Positions 47,446-58,309 of a DNA stretch of 64,000 nucleotides are shown piece by piece (position 1 is the first letter of the stretch; each line of letters starts with the position of its first letter). The position numbers and the translations under genes were made by a program. This stretch comes from Isoetes taiwanensis (Eukaryota; Streptophyta; Lycopodiopsida; Isoetales; Isoetaceae): the NCBI GenBank assembly GCA_021234155.1, contig JAJEKV010000092.1:1748561-1812560 (forward strand), read 5' to 3'. The notes under the pieces are model-generated. The model was not told the DNA's origin. It saw nothing but the letters and a program-made list of their open reading frames with translations, and did not search any database.

Positions 47446-47811
47446 ATGGTACAAAGGGCAAAACACCCCTCGACTGGTGGCAAGACTCTACCATTGCCCA
47501 AGCCGGCTGCCAAGCCAAGAAAACCCCACAGGTTCCGTCCAGGTACAGTAGCTCTGCGCGAGATACGAAAGTATCAGAAGACTACTGATACCTTGATACG
47601 CCGGCTACCCTTCCAGCGTCTTGTTCGGGAAATTACCCAGGAGTTTAAGACCAACATGAGGTTTCAGGCTTTTGCTTTACTTGCACTTCAGGAAGCCTAC
47701 CTTATTGAAATTTTGAGCGATGCCAACTTGTGCGCTATTCATGCTAAAAGAGTCACTATCATGCCCAAAGATATTCATCTGGCGCGAAGAATCCGAGGGG
47801 ATTCCCGCTAG
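47446..47811 (+). CDS. Histone H3-like protein carried by the retrotransposon
   Basis: 121 uninterrupted codons. The tail is short: residues 6-13 (KHPSTGGK) align with the KSTGGK part of the H3 tail, then a Pro/Lys-rich stretch replaces the K18-K36 region. The core is nearly complete: [20 protein letters not shown] (alpha N), [20 protein letters not shown] (alpha 1, loop 1), [14 protein letters not shown] (alpha 2, three residues shorter than canonical), [20 protein letters not shown] (loop 2, alpha 3), ending IRGDSR. It lacks the longer loop 1 of typical CENH3. It could in principle pair with H4, but the alpha-2 deletion makes normal nucleosome assembly uncertain. It lies on the element's coding strand, between the primer site and gag. 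The frame is open upstream to a TAA near 47334, so a longer N-terminus is possible. Confidence 0.88.
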   Translation: MVQRAKHPSTGGKTLPLPKPAAKPRKPHRFRPGTVALREIRKYQKTTDTLIRRLPFQRLVREITQEFKTNMRFQAFALLALQEAYLIEILSDANLCAIHAKRVTIMPKDIHLARRIRGDSR

Positions 47812-48079
47812 TTGCTAGAGATTTCTTATTTTCTTGTGCACATTGTATAAGCTTTATGTGAAATATGTAAATACTTTTTTTTGGAAGTTATAGAATCAAA
47901 TTCTGTATTTTTTTTAATGACTTTATATATATATAAATGAAAATTATTAAATAAATAATATTTTTTTTGTGACCTAGGAAAACATGCCAAAAAGATATAA
48001 AGTCACTTTTGCACATTAGGGTTTCATTTCTTTTCTTGCCTTCAGCGTCTTCCTCCTCCTCCCTTGATCTTTGCTCGTC
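47812..48079 (+). promoter_or_regulatory. AT-rich spacer with promoter-like motifs
   Basis: Directly after the H3-like stop is an AT-rich stretch like a plant 3' UTR. It is followed by TATATATATAAATG (about 47925-47940), GATATAAAG (about 47995) and TTAGGGTTTC (about 48017, telobox type), then a pyrimidine-rich leader to the next ATG at 48080. This looks like the end of one gene and the promoter of another, kept inside the retrotransposon. Confidence 0.45.
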
Positions 48080-49452
48080 ATGGACCGCCCTACTCTACAA
48101 CAGTGGTACCTGGATGGTGAGCATTTCCCTTTGACGTACTGCACCCTCATTTGCTCCAGAAAGTGGATCTCATCCACAACATGCAAGCTCATCCTAACTA
48201 CGCAAGTTTTCTTCATTTCTTCTACGAAGAGATTGTGCCTGCATGTGTCTTCAACGAAACAGACTCCCAGTTGTACCTTGACTTCAACACTTTGGTGGAG
48301 ATTGTTCGGAGATGATGATCACGCACGTAATGTTCTTAGGGGCATTAGGAGAAGAGGGACCGATCTTCCTATTGTCACCATAGATCGCGAGCTTTGTTTT
48401 GAAGCCTGTTTTGCTCTAGCAATAGTTATGGACCAGTACATAGAAGATGAACAGATACCTGCAGAGTAGTCTACCACAGTACCCCTGACCCAGAGGACGA
48501 CGAAGTCGTCGACGAGCATGATTCTGTAAGATGGAAGCAACTGGCTACGGAGGCACCAACAGGCCGTGATAAGGCCCTGAAGCTTGAAAGGCTAGATCGT
48601 CTTCCCACTATACTCTTGAACAATCAAGAGTATCTCATTTTGGAAGATATCATGTGGGCTTACCGGTCATCGCCGACATGTGCGGCCGGCGAAAGCTTGA
48701 AGTCCTATATGACCTTGCAGAGTTCTGCCAGGATGACTTCGTCGATTTCACAACGCCTGTTGTGCATCCGCCGGAAGTCCAAGATTTGTTTACATTCCGG
48801 CCAGAGGAGATAGAGCCCGTTGAGACCCTATTGTCTCTTCGGCAGTTCATATTGACCGATGATCCACACCCTCCTGCGGAGCAGTTTGTGGCTATCATGC
48901 GGCCTCCTCCTACAAGTCAGCCATTGGAGATCACTATGGCAGAGGTGGATCATGGTGAGGAAGACCTTTGTGATGCCAAGATAGGTCTTCGGGATGATAA
49001 GGAAGAGGCCGAGCAGGAGAGGATACCCATCAACTTGGAAAAGGAAACAGAAACCTCGAGATCCACGGATTAAGGCAATGGGCAATCAGTTGACCCGATT
49101 TTTCCTTTCTGCCTTCCGACAAGGTGAGGTCCTTTTCTTCTCCAAGTATTTGGGGCCTCCATCTGAAACATCTTGGTGGGCACTCCGTGCATTATCCACC
49201 TTGGCGGGCCATAAGAAGATTGATTATCATGCCACTACTATCACTTTGGTCCGACGAGATCTTGCTATTGTGGCATTGGGGGACGTGGCGGGCTGTGCTA
49301 ATATGCATCTCCTTGTTGCAGCACCTTTGGCCACTTGCCTACCACCAGATGCAGCAGCTCGAGCCGCCCTCTCTGCTAGTCCCAGCACCACCTTAATGCG
49401 CTACCGGCCGCCTCCACAGCCTATGGAGGAAGATGAGGGACCTAGTTCTTAA
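48080..49452 (+). pseudogene. Cargo ORF B, unknown, multiple frameshifts
   Basis: Starts MDRPTLQQWYLDGEHFPL. Successive frame changes join pieces that all look like former coding sequence: KVDLIHNMQAHPNYASFLHF and FYEEIVPACVFNETDSQL; HARNVLRGIRRRGTDLPI to DQYIEDEQIPAE; RRKLEVLYDLAEFCQDDFVD and PPEVQDLFTFRPEEIEPVE; an acidic part; and finally NQLTRFFLSAFRQGEVLFF to the stop after MEEDEGPSS. About 450 residues originally, helical and acidic. At least four disruptions. No known domain; it does not resemble gag, pol or histones. An AT-rich 3' UTR-like stretch follows (49453-49560). Confidence 0.5.
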
Positions 49453-49684
49453 ATAAGTTGTAACAATTATAAATCTTCGTATTGCTTATAAATGTAATTT
49501 TTGATTGGCATTTTTCAATGAGCCATCACATAATATATATATACTACTTTATTATGTTTCATTGTACTGTTCAAAATGGTCTTCATTGTGACACTTTGTA
49601 TGATATTACCTCGCTTATACTTCTTATCTGAATATAGACGGCGTACGTAATGCCTCTTGGCATACCCCTTCGGATGCGGGCAGA

Positions 49685-50700
49685 TTGACACCTGAGCAAG
49701 AGCTCCTTTTGATGAAGAGGCAGTTAGTAGAGCTGCAAGCCTATGTGTTGAACACAAACCCTCCGCAGTTCGCACCTGAAAATGGACCGGAGTTACCGCC
49801 ATTACCGCCGAGTCCACCACCCGAGCAGCCACCCGCACCGGCACCAGCACCCGTGCCTGTACAGAAGAGACACCATGCTAAGCGACGTAAAAGCTCTTTT
49901 AGCGAGAGTGCCACGTCTTCACAGACCGACACCTTTGAGTCTTCGGAGTCATCTGTGTCGTCAGGTCACCATACTAGGAAGGATAAGGAGTACCGCAAGA
50001 CCGTGGACACAGCTATTACCAGCATATGGAAGAACAGGAAATTAGCCCAGTTTGATGGTAAGTCCAGGGGAGGTCTTAATGCGGAATCTTGGTTAGACGA
50101 GATGAAGGAATTTGGGAAATCATATGGTATGACCGAGAAGGATACAAGTAAGGTCGCCACCACCAACCTTACCGGTGCAGCTAGGATTTGGTGGAAGGGT
50201 TATGCTAGGGCAAAGCATTTGGACAGGAGCAGGTGCAAGTTTAGGAAGTTTGCAAAGGCTTTTAAAGCGCACTATGTGCCCGTGCACACAAGTGCCAACA
50301 GATACAGACTTTCTATAGGTTGGAGCAGAAAAGCATGTCAGTGCAAGCCTATACTGACGAGTTCATGCGCTTGAGGCTATATGTGCCGGGTATGAAGAGG
50401 GCAGTTGAAGGATATATTGAAGGGTTGGCACCATCAATTAAAAGAATGGTCAAGGCCATAGACCCAAAATCTGTTGCAGAGGCCGAGGCTAAGGCATTGA
50501 GCCTTGAGGAGGACATACCAAAGAACCAGTATCAGCGTCCCGCCTCCTATTCTCAGCCTCGCCCTTACACACCCTATAAGCCTCGTTCTCCGAGTCCTGG
50601 GCCCCCTCAGCCAAATTCAAATGGGCGACAGGATAAGAAAGTTACCTTCAACGTGCCGGACAGGCCGAATAATATGAGCAGCTCAGTTCGGGACCTCTTA
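49685..50700 (+). pseudogene. Gag (capsid region), one frameshift
   Basis: Frame 49685-50374; the first in-frame ATG is 49712, but the frame is open further upstream without an ATG. The N-terminus has a Pro-rich stretch (PPLPPSPPPEQPPAPAPAP) and a basic Ser-rich part, then the retrotransposon gag domain: KLAQFDGKSRGGLNAESWLD, AARIWWKGYARAK, KFRKFAKAFKAHYVP. A frameshift near 50300-50320 moves it to the frame that continues to 51852: SVQAYTDEFMRLRLYVPGM and a Pro/Ser-rich linker. It forms the virus-like particle shell. Confidence 0.85.
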
Positions 50701-51984
50701 CAGTCCATTCCCAAAGAGGCTCGAGAACAGCTCCGCAAGGATAAGGCATGTTTCAGGTGTATGCGGCCCAGCCACATGATGCAGAACTGCCCCTATGTTA
50801 CACAAACCGCTCAGCTGGCAATGGCCGACCTCGATTGGGACGACCTCGAGTCTCCACCACCTGCTGACGAGGAGGCCCACGAGTACATTCACGGTGCGTC
50901 TCATATTTTTGCAGCTATTGAAATCGGCAATGCTGAAAGTCAGCCTGCCGTTATTTCTACTATAGGCCAGGTAGACAATAAGCCCTTTATTATTCTTATG
51001 GATACGGGTAGTACCCATAATTTTGCTTCTCCCAGAATGGCCCAGGTGTTGAAACTTGAGACTTTAAGATCCAGACCACGACCAGTAACCTTAGCCAGTG
51101 GTAAGATCAGACATACAAATGGCCGTCGCATTAATCTCAATATGCAGTTGCCAGGTGCACCAGTTGCATTAGGTGCCGAGCTAATGGATATCGGCAAATA
51201 TGACCTTATTGTCGGCATGGAATTCTTGGCATCTGCTAAAGCCAATATAGACTGCGAGAAACGAGAAGTCACCTTCAACGCAGCTAATGGAGCCCGAGTA
51301 ACTATTAAAGGTGATCCATTAAACCCAATTATGCAGTCCATTTCTATCAGGCAGTTAGATAAGGCTATACGCAAGGATACGATACTTTGCGTTGCCTCCA
51401 TTGAGTCGGATGCTAAACAGAGGGAGGTAGTCGATGCATTGCCAGAGAACATTGCTAATCTTCTCAGAGAATTTAAGGATCTTTTTCCAGATGAGATCCA
51501 GAAACTTCCTCCTTTAAGAGGGGTGGAATGTGAGATAACTTTGGAACCGGGTACTAAGCCTACTAGTAAGGCACCGTACCGCATGAGTCCTCCTGAGTTG
51601 GCGGAGCTTAAGAAGCAACTTCAGGAGCTATTGAACCTAGGCTTCATTCGGCCTAGTGTTTCACCTTTTGGTGCTCCTATTCTCTTTGTTAAGAAGAAGG
51701 ATGGCTCCATGAGGATGTGCATTGACTATAGGCAAACAAGCATACGATCAAGAATCGCTATGTTTTACCTAGAGCAGATGATCTTATGGACCAGTTGCAA
51801 GGGGCCAAATACTTTTCAAAGATTGATTTACGCTCCCGGTATCATTAAATAAGAATTAAAGAGGAAGACATCCACAAATCTGCCTTCCGTACTAGATACG
51901 GGCATTATGAATTCACAGTTATGCCTTTTGGTTTAACTAATGCCCCCGCAACTTTTATGCGGTAGCAACGGATAAGTTAGTAGC
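50701..51984 (+). pseudogene. Pol: zinc knuckle, protease and truncated reverse transcriptase
   Basis: The frame from gag continues with a CCHC knuckle (CFRCMRPSHMMQNC, about 50752-50793) and an aspartic protease (active site LMDTGSTHNFAS near 51000, flap and DLIVGMEFLA further on). The reverse transcriptase N-terminus follows: PYRMSPPELAELKKQLQELL and PFGAPILFVKKKDGSMRMCI. A frameshift near 51732 gives [20 protein letters not shown] and [11 protein letters not shown], with a stop at Gln, then [20 protein letters not shown]. The RT stops at PATFMR (about 51965). The part with the catalytic YxDD box and thumb, about 170 residues, is deleted, so RT is dead. Confidence 0.9.
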
Positions 51985-52444
51985 AATGGATGCCAGTAAA
52001 ATTGCTACTGCAGGAGTTCTAATGCAGGAGGGGAGGGTTATTGCGTATGATTCTAAGAAGATGAATGAGACCGAACAGCGATACCCTACCCATGATCAGG
52101 AATTGTTAGCAGTTGTACGCGCTTTGCGTATATGGAGACACTACCTTCTTGGTAGGAGATTCCAGCTAGATACGGATCACCAGAGTCTCCGTTATCTTTC
52201 TACCTAGCTAAATCTCAATCTCCGTCAGAGAAGATGGATGGAGTTTCTTGAAGAGTATGATTTTGAGATTATGTATAAGCCGGGTAAGCACAATGTGGTT
52301 GCGGATGCTTTGTCACGCCATCCCTTGGTAACCCGAACCCATTGTAATGCCATTTCCACGCTCACCACTGAGTTTGGGAAGCAAATAGAGCAAACCTTAG
52401 CCACGGATCCAGAATTCCATGAAGTATGGCACAGCTTGGCCTAG
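51985..52444 (+). pseudogene. Pol: RNase H and connector, with stops
   Basis: Begins directly after the RT deletion. VAMDASKIATAGVLMQEGRV, then RYPTHDQELLAVVRALRIWR and FQLDTDHQSLRYLST carry the RNase H acidic residues. A TAG at 52206 interrupts; the frame resumes with [20 protein letters not shown] and ADALSRHP, ending at a TAG near 52442. It would degrade RNA in RNA-DNA hybrids during reverse transcription. Confidence 0.85.
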
Positions 52445-53921
52445 GAGGCACGGACAGATAAGGAGCGTGAGGTTTTCCGCTCGTATAAGAAGGAGGGCAA
52501 TTTGCTATATTACAAAGATAAGTTGTGTGTACCCGAGACTTCAGGAGTACGTAAGCTTATTCTCCATGATACACACAACAGCCCTATAGCTGGACATGCA
52601 GGTTTCATGAAGACCTACTTTAAGATTCGCTCCAGCTATTATTGGTCGCGTATGAAGAAGGACATTGCCAGATACATTAAGCAATGTCGAGTGTGTCAGC
52701 AGACCAAGGCTGAGCAATTAAGGATTCCAGGAGAATTGCAACCTTTGGATGTGCCCAACGCCAAATGGGAGGTGATAACCATGGATTTCATCGTGGGCCT
52801 TCCGCGTACCCTCCGTGGATATGACGCCTTAATGGTAGTGGTCGACAAGTTATCGAAGATGGCTCATTTCTTGCCATGTCGCACCACAGACACAGCCTTG
52901 GACACAGCTTTGCTGTTTGCAAAGGAAATCTTCAGATTACACGGACGGGATGCCACGAGTGATAGTATCCGACAGGGATCCCAAGTTTGTAAGTGCATTC
53001 TGGAAAGATTTCTTTGCCACCATCCAGACCAAGCTTGCTATGAGTACAGCATATCATCCTCAGACGGATGGACAGACAGAGCGCACCAACCGTATTATAG
53101 AGGATATGTTGCGAAGTTATGTGTGGAGTAAGCAATCTCAGTGGGATGACTATATTTATTTAGTCGAGTTTGCCTATAACAGCATGAAACAGGAGTCTTC
53201 TAGAATGTCTCCCTTCATGATAAATTATAGTTATCAATGCCTTACTCCAGACACATGGCATAATCCCGTTTCTAAGGTGGAGGTTTCTCAACAACTCCTC
53301 TTGGAAATGCAAGCTTTGATTGAGGAAGTTCGTGGTTATTTATTGGTTGCATGTAGTCGTCAGAAAAGTGTAGCTGATAAACACAGGACCCAACGAGTTT
53401 TCCAGGTGGGCGATTCAGTTTGGCTTAAGATTAAGGTTAAGCAGGCCAAGCTTAAAATTGGTAACTGCAAGAAATTGGCACCCAGATGGGCTGGGCCATT
53501 TAAGATCATTGAACGTGTTGGAGATCAGGCATATCGGTTGGATTTGCCACCTCGCTTGAAGATCCACAAGGTCTTTCACGTGAGTCTTCTGAAGCAACAC
53601 ACTCCTGATCCAAGGGAGATATTGGATACACCCACCCTCCTTGAAATGACAGAAGAGCATCTAGAGATAGTGCCTGAAGCTCTTCTTGATCGGGCCTATA
53701 AGCAGACCAGAAGGACTCAAATGCTACAATATTTGGTCAAGTGCAAGCACTTGCCAACTGAGGATGCTACGTGGGTGATGAAGATAGACCTTGAAAAACA
53801 CTATCCGGACTTCATGCGGGAATCTCAAGGCCGCACCATCAACGATGTCATCAACCCCGCACCCGGTGTAAGCTTGGAAGGCTTGATTCGGCATGGATCA
53901 TGCAGTAGGCTGTGGGGGTAG
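52445..53921 (+). pseudogene. Pol: integrase with GPY/F motif and chromodomain, one frameshift
   Basis: N-terminal HHCC zinc domain (KLILHDTHNSPIAGHAGFMK, CRVCQQTKAEQ). Catalytic core: MDFIVGLPRTLRGYD (first Asp), then after a frameshift near 52945 MPRVIVSDRDPKFVSAFWKD (second Asp) and HPQTDGQTERTNRIIED (Glu). The GPY/F-type module follows (LAPRWAGPFKIIERVGDQAY RLDLP). The C-terminal chromodomain is EIVPEALLDRAYKQTRR, MLQYLVKCKHLPTEDATWV, EKHYPDF, at about 53650-53815. The end reads RHGSCSRLWG and stops at 53921. The integrase inserts cDNA; the chromodomain in this clade can direct insertion to heterochromatin by binding methylated histone H3. Confidence 0.92.
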
Positions 53922-54547
53922 ATGCATCGTAAATAAAAGTAGTTACCGATGATGAGATCACCTTCGTGTTCTCTAGGACGTGGTGTATTGTCAATGTCAG
54001 CATGACCGCGGATTGCTTGGAAAGCATGTAGTTGATAGGCCGCGTTCATCTCGGCTATAATGGGAACTTGGCCATTCCTTATGCCGCAATGAATTGCGAA
54101 CCATAGGCATGATAGGTTCCCTTGCAGATAGTTTTTTCTTTTATTTTCTTATAGGAGGTGGTCCCTTCAACCACAACTTACTTATTAGATGTAAATACTA
54201 ACATATTGACATGTGCAGGCCAGTGAGCGGTACGTGACCTGCCCATGTATAGAGGGTTGCTGATGGCCCAAGCTTCTGTGCTTTTGTGTTGTTTTTGATG
54301 CTACTTTGATAATGTTTGCTATGGGACTCCGGTCCTTGAAACTTTTATTGTCATAATCATATGAAATGCACGTGGGTGCTTAAACAGTTCTATGTTTTAA
54401 ACTTAATTTCTGTTACCTACAGGAATAAGAAATTATTTTCCTATTTTTTTTCTGTGTAACTATTATAATTTATGCTACTAAGTTACTACTAAGATAGTAA
54501 TCATTTGTTTTTTACCTAACCCCAATGCTGAGGGCAGCATTATTTCT
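53922..54547. other. 3' untranslated part of the retrotransposon
   Basis: About 620 bp between the integrase stop and the polypurine tract, without coding sequence. No antisense gene or envelope-like frame seen. Confidence 0.6.
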
Positions 54548-54559
54548 AGGGGGGGAGAA
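54548..54559 (+). other. Polypurine tract
   Basis: AGGGGGGGAGAA directly before the 3' LTR; the plus-strand primer for reverse transcription. Confidence 0.92.
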
Positions 54560-56093
54560 TGTGACGTTCCACATAGTTATACGGTGTATGTATAACTATA
54601 CTGACACGTCACGGGCCGAGGATACGCCATCATGGGGGTACGTAGACTAACCACAAGGGATTAATTTAGCTATGCTAAATTAATAAGGGGTTAATTAAAG
54701 GTTAATTACCTATAATTAAGGAATCATTATCTAATTAACTTAATTAAGCTAATTAAGTTAGGCTAATTAATTAATTATGAAGAGGACACCTGGCCAAACT
54801 CGATTGGCCAGTAGGAGACTGCTACTTTGGGGCAGCAAATTGGATCCTAACCCCAATTTGCCCCAAATCGAATCCAGGGAGAGGAGCTGCTGGGCGCCCA
54901 GGCTGTTTGAAGATGGAGATCCCACATGACAATGGTTCCAGCCGGAATTCGGGTTAGTAGATAGATTAGTTTGATATTTCCAGGGCCAGCGCCTCTGTCA
55001 GGCTTCTTTGCTTGTCTTTGATGATGATTAACCCTTGTTTGATAGATAGAACTGTTCTCAACTATTGATTATGCTCTGTGATGGATAGATGTATCTTTGG
55101 TAGTATCTCTGTTAGTTCTTCCAGAAAGCAGGGATTAAGGGGGGTAGAGACCTCTGTGACCTATGTTCATTAGTATGCTCCTAGTATCTCCCATATTACC
55201 CAGTACTTGCGGCTTGTGCACAAGATCCCACCGAGCTGTGGAATCTATGGCATGAGGGGCCGTAGTGACGAAGTGTGGGGTGGGGTCTCGCCTGAGCATA
55301 AAAGGCTACGGGGACTCCTTCAGTGAGCTAGGCCTAATAGTCGGCCAGTGAACTAGGCCAGGTATGGGTCTGACACTCCCTGGGTACAGTGGAGTGATCA
55401 TCCTGTACTTTGAAGATAAAGTTAGGGGAGTAGGTCGGGTACGGATGCGGGGGTTGCTGATGCGGCACGTATTCTCTAGCTCACCCATGGAATCACTGCG
55501 ACTCTGGAAAGGGATACTTCCCTGACCTGCCTCATCGGACCGGGGAGATGTAACCCGGAGTAGTCCCGAAGGGTGATGCCTTGGGATTGCGTCTCCGGAA
55601 GGCTACAATGGCGCCATAGCTTGATTCAGCTCATCCGCAAAGTGTGCACAGGAGGGGCGGATGGAGTGGACAACCCTAGCCGATGTTCTATGCCAGCCAA
55701 CGCCATGCCAAGATTCTGTCTGCTGATCTCCTGAGACCTAGCCGTCAGTCTATCCTCATTGGAGTCTGAGCCGGGGTAGAACCTTGGGTTTGGGGTGTTT
55801 TCCTTAGCATTAGATGTATCTTCTCTGTTATCATCAGTTGGATGGATGTGCCACCCTTCGTGGTGGTTACTTATGATATGATTATGCTATATGCTAACCT
55901 TGTATTCACGCTTCCGCGACATAGGAGTCCCATTGAAGGCGTGGGCCGAATGACACCTCCGTGTCCTTCACCCGGGCACCTTTCTGTCCGAGTTAGACGG
56001 AGGGCCCTGCTCATGGTGAGCTGATTGCCATGGGAGGGGAAAGTCCCCGTATGTATACGTCTGGAGCGCCGTATATGTTCAGGGAGCGTCACA
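54560..56093 (+). repeat. 3' LTR
   Basis: 1534 bp, TGTGACG...CGTCACA. Same structure as the 5' LTR with about 35-40 substitutions by eye and small indels, including TATGCTAAATTAA near 54676 and loss of about 16 bp near 55254. Followed by the ACCTC target duplication. Confidence 0.95.
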
Positions 56094-56098
56094 ACCTC

Positions 56099-57758
56099 TA
56101 AGCTCGTGGTTATGGATGCTACACGGTTAGTCCAACTCTCCTCATAGTACTTCTAGCTTAGCATGTCTTATTGGAGTATGTGAAATGTTGTTTGATCTTG
56201 ACGTATGATCTTTATTGTATATTATGTTATACGGACGATCTAACTGTTAGGTTTACACTCATTGCATACCATGAAAAGAAATTATCTCTTGTAGTTACAT
56301 TATTGGCCTTGAAGATCAGTATGCACTTGTTTAATATGGTTCTAGTCATGACGCCTTCAACCTTATTCGGCTCCCAAGTCAAGCCCATATGTGATCCTCA
56401 TGTACCAACTAGGGGATAGCCTCAAGTTGAATAGAATGCATGGGGTGTGATCTATTTCAACTGAGCATCAATGTGACTGGCACGCTAGTTGGAGAGCTAT
56501 GAAGGGCAGGGATGAATATTCCTTTATTGAGGAGTAGCTGCCTCGGCTCTGTCCCTTGAAAACTGTGACTAGGCTTCAGTTCTATTAGCACGGATCCATA
56601 ATTTTGCTCGCGATCACTTAGATCACTGCTCAGCTGGGTCCTCAAGATGTATGCCTTGACAAGCCCACTGGATTATTGGGGGTAGTATTAGGACTCTGCT
56701 ATGGGCGTTGTGGTCCCCAAGCTCCAGGTCCTGCCTCTAGCATTCATGGTTGATCCTATCCTCAGAGAGCTTGAGAGAGGGACGTATTGAAGTGGAACCC
56801 TAGCCTGAATGCATATAACTTGCCAATCAGATAGTAAGCACTCTTGTCTTTAGGAAAGGCTTTGAGATTTAGTATCCAAACTCATTATCTAGCTCTTAGC
56901 TATATTGTAAGCTAGGGTATACAACGACGTACTCTGAAGGTAAGATGGTCTATTAAAATCAGTTGTCGTTTATGAAATACTTTCATGCATACATATCATT
57001 AATATTAGTAATTGCCTCATTAAAACTATCATGAACTATGACATGGTTTAGAGGTTAGTTTTATGATGCCCAAAATTAATCAATGTACATGACGTGGTTT
57101 TGGTTGGCATAGTGGCTGTTAAGGCATATTGGTGGAATGAACAATAAGAATATTAGCCCAAAGTCCTTAGACCTCACTTTTGATGTACATTCAAAGTGAT
57201 TTTCAACCCTTACAACTATTTCTAGACATATCCCTGTAAGAGGATGAATATACAGTGCCAAGGTTTGTGTCAAGGCATAAGAATAGTCATAACTTGATAA
57301 AAACATGGATTGTGTTAAGGGAATAATGTTTATCAAAGTTAATGTCAATTTCTTTGTCATGTATATTGCAATTTAAAGCTACAAATTTCTAATTTGTAAC
57401 ATTTTTTCTGAAGGTTGGGTTAAATGTCTGAATAATAAACAAAATTCACCTAGATAATGCATTTGATTTGTGGGCATCTTCCGGTACAGAGAAAAAGTGA
57501 CATTTTCAATTGAATCTTGAATGGCTACACTAGCAAGAGAGAATAACATCATTTATGAAGATCTATCCCACGGATTGTTATTCCTGTTCTGGTGTTAAAA
57601 CCTAGGGAAAAAAAAACCTTAGGAATAACCCCCTTTTGCTGCATTTCTTACCAAACCAGGAGTGCTTGATCTTACGCGGTCATCATTCAAAATAGAATTA
57701 TAGGTCACTATATCTGGAGGAGGGCCATTCAACATCATAGTTTGCAGTAAATGATTAA
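56099..57758. other. No gene recognised
   Basis: Flanking sequence right of the retrotransposon. Open frames at 56171-56419, 56457-56645 and 57076-57360 have no supported identity. Confidence 0.4.
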
Positions 57759-58309
57759 CATTAGGGATTTTTTGAGATCATAAAAGGGCCTTCTAAGAAC
57801 TGCTGACTAAGCTATATGAACTACCAATCAGAAAACAGAACTGGTAATCCAGTCAGCAAAACAGTTATAACTAACTCATTGGATCACATTTTCTAGCATA
57901 AGTGTTGATAGAAAAGTCCAAATGAGCTCTTGTTTGGTGCAATAGATAGATCTCATTGAGATCTTTCCAACCGTGGGTGGTTTGCATATATTTTAGCCCC
58001 GTAGGATAGTAAAAAATAGTAAAAACCACATTTTTTGGAGTTTTGACAATCATAAGTGGTTAAAATATGTGCAAAGCACCTAAGGTTGGAAAGATCTCAA
58101 CGAGATCTATCTATTGCACTAAACGAGAGCTCATTTGGACTTTTCTATCAACAGTTATGCTAGAAAATATGATCCAGTAAGTTAGTTATAACAGTTTTGC
58201 TGACTGGACCCAATCAGGCTCTGATTTCTGATTGGTAGTTCATTTATCTTCATTTGGCTTAGTTGGCATGTTTTGAAGGCCCTTCTTTAATCTCAAAAAA
58301 ACCCTAATG
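57759..58309. mobile_element. Foldback/MITE-like element with about 250-bp arms
   Basis: Left arm about 57759-58000 and right arm about 58065-58309 are inverted copies. They share CATTAGGG at the tips, GAACTACCAATCAGAAA, CCAGTCAGCAAAAC, TTGATAGAAAAGTCCAAATG and TCTTTCCAACC, with scattered mismatches and small indels. A loop of about 60-70 bp separates them. There is no coding sequence. A target duplication was not certain. Confidence 0.85.

Larger units (their letters stand above)
44372..56093 (+). mobile_element. Full-length Ty3/gypsy chromovirus with histone H3-like cargo
   Basis: 11.7-kb LTR retrotransposon. LTRs of 1548 and 1534 bp start TGTGACG and end CGTCACA. The 5-bp target duplication ACCTC is at 44367-44371 and 56094-56098. 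A tRNA-iMet primer site follows the 5' LTR and a polypurine tract precedes the 3' LTR. Order: cargo region (about 46.3-49.5 kb), gag, protease, RT, RNase H, integrase with chromodomain. The pol order with integrase last is Ty3/gypsy. By eye the LTRs differ at about 35-40 positions plus a few indels (roughly 2-3%), so the insertion is moderately young. Frameshifts, stops and an RT deletion make it non-autonomous. Confidence 0.95.

Noticed and set aside
47446-47811. Centromeric H3 (CENH3) identity for the retrotransposon H3-like gene
   Set aside because: Loop 1 is not extended and alpha 2 is shortened; it is closer to conventional H3 in the core than to CENH3.
53415-53660. Minus-strand frames opposite integrase
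   Set aside because: Antisense shadows of conserved integrase sequence.
57759-58309. Harbinger/Tourist MITE assignment for the foldback element
   Set aside because: Flanking trinucleotides (TTA and TAA) are not a direct repeat and are part of the inverted tips.
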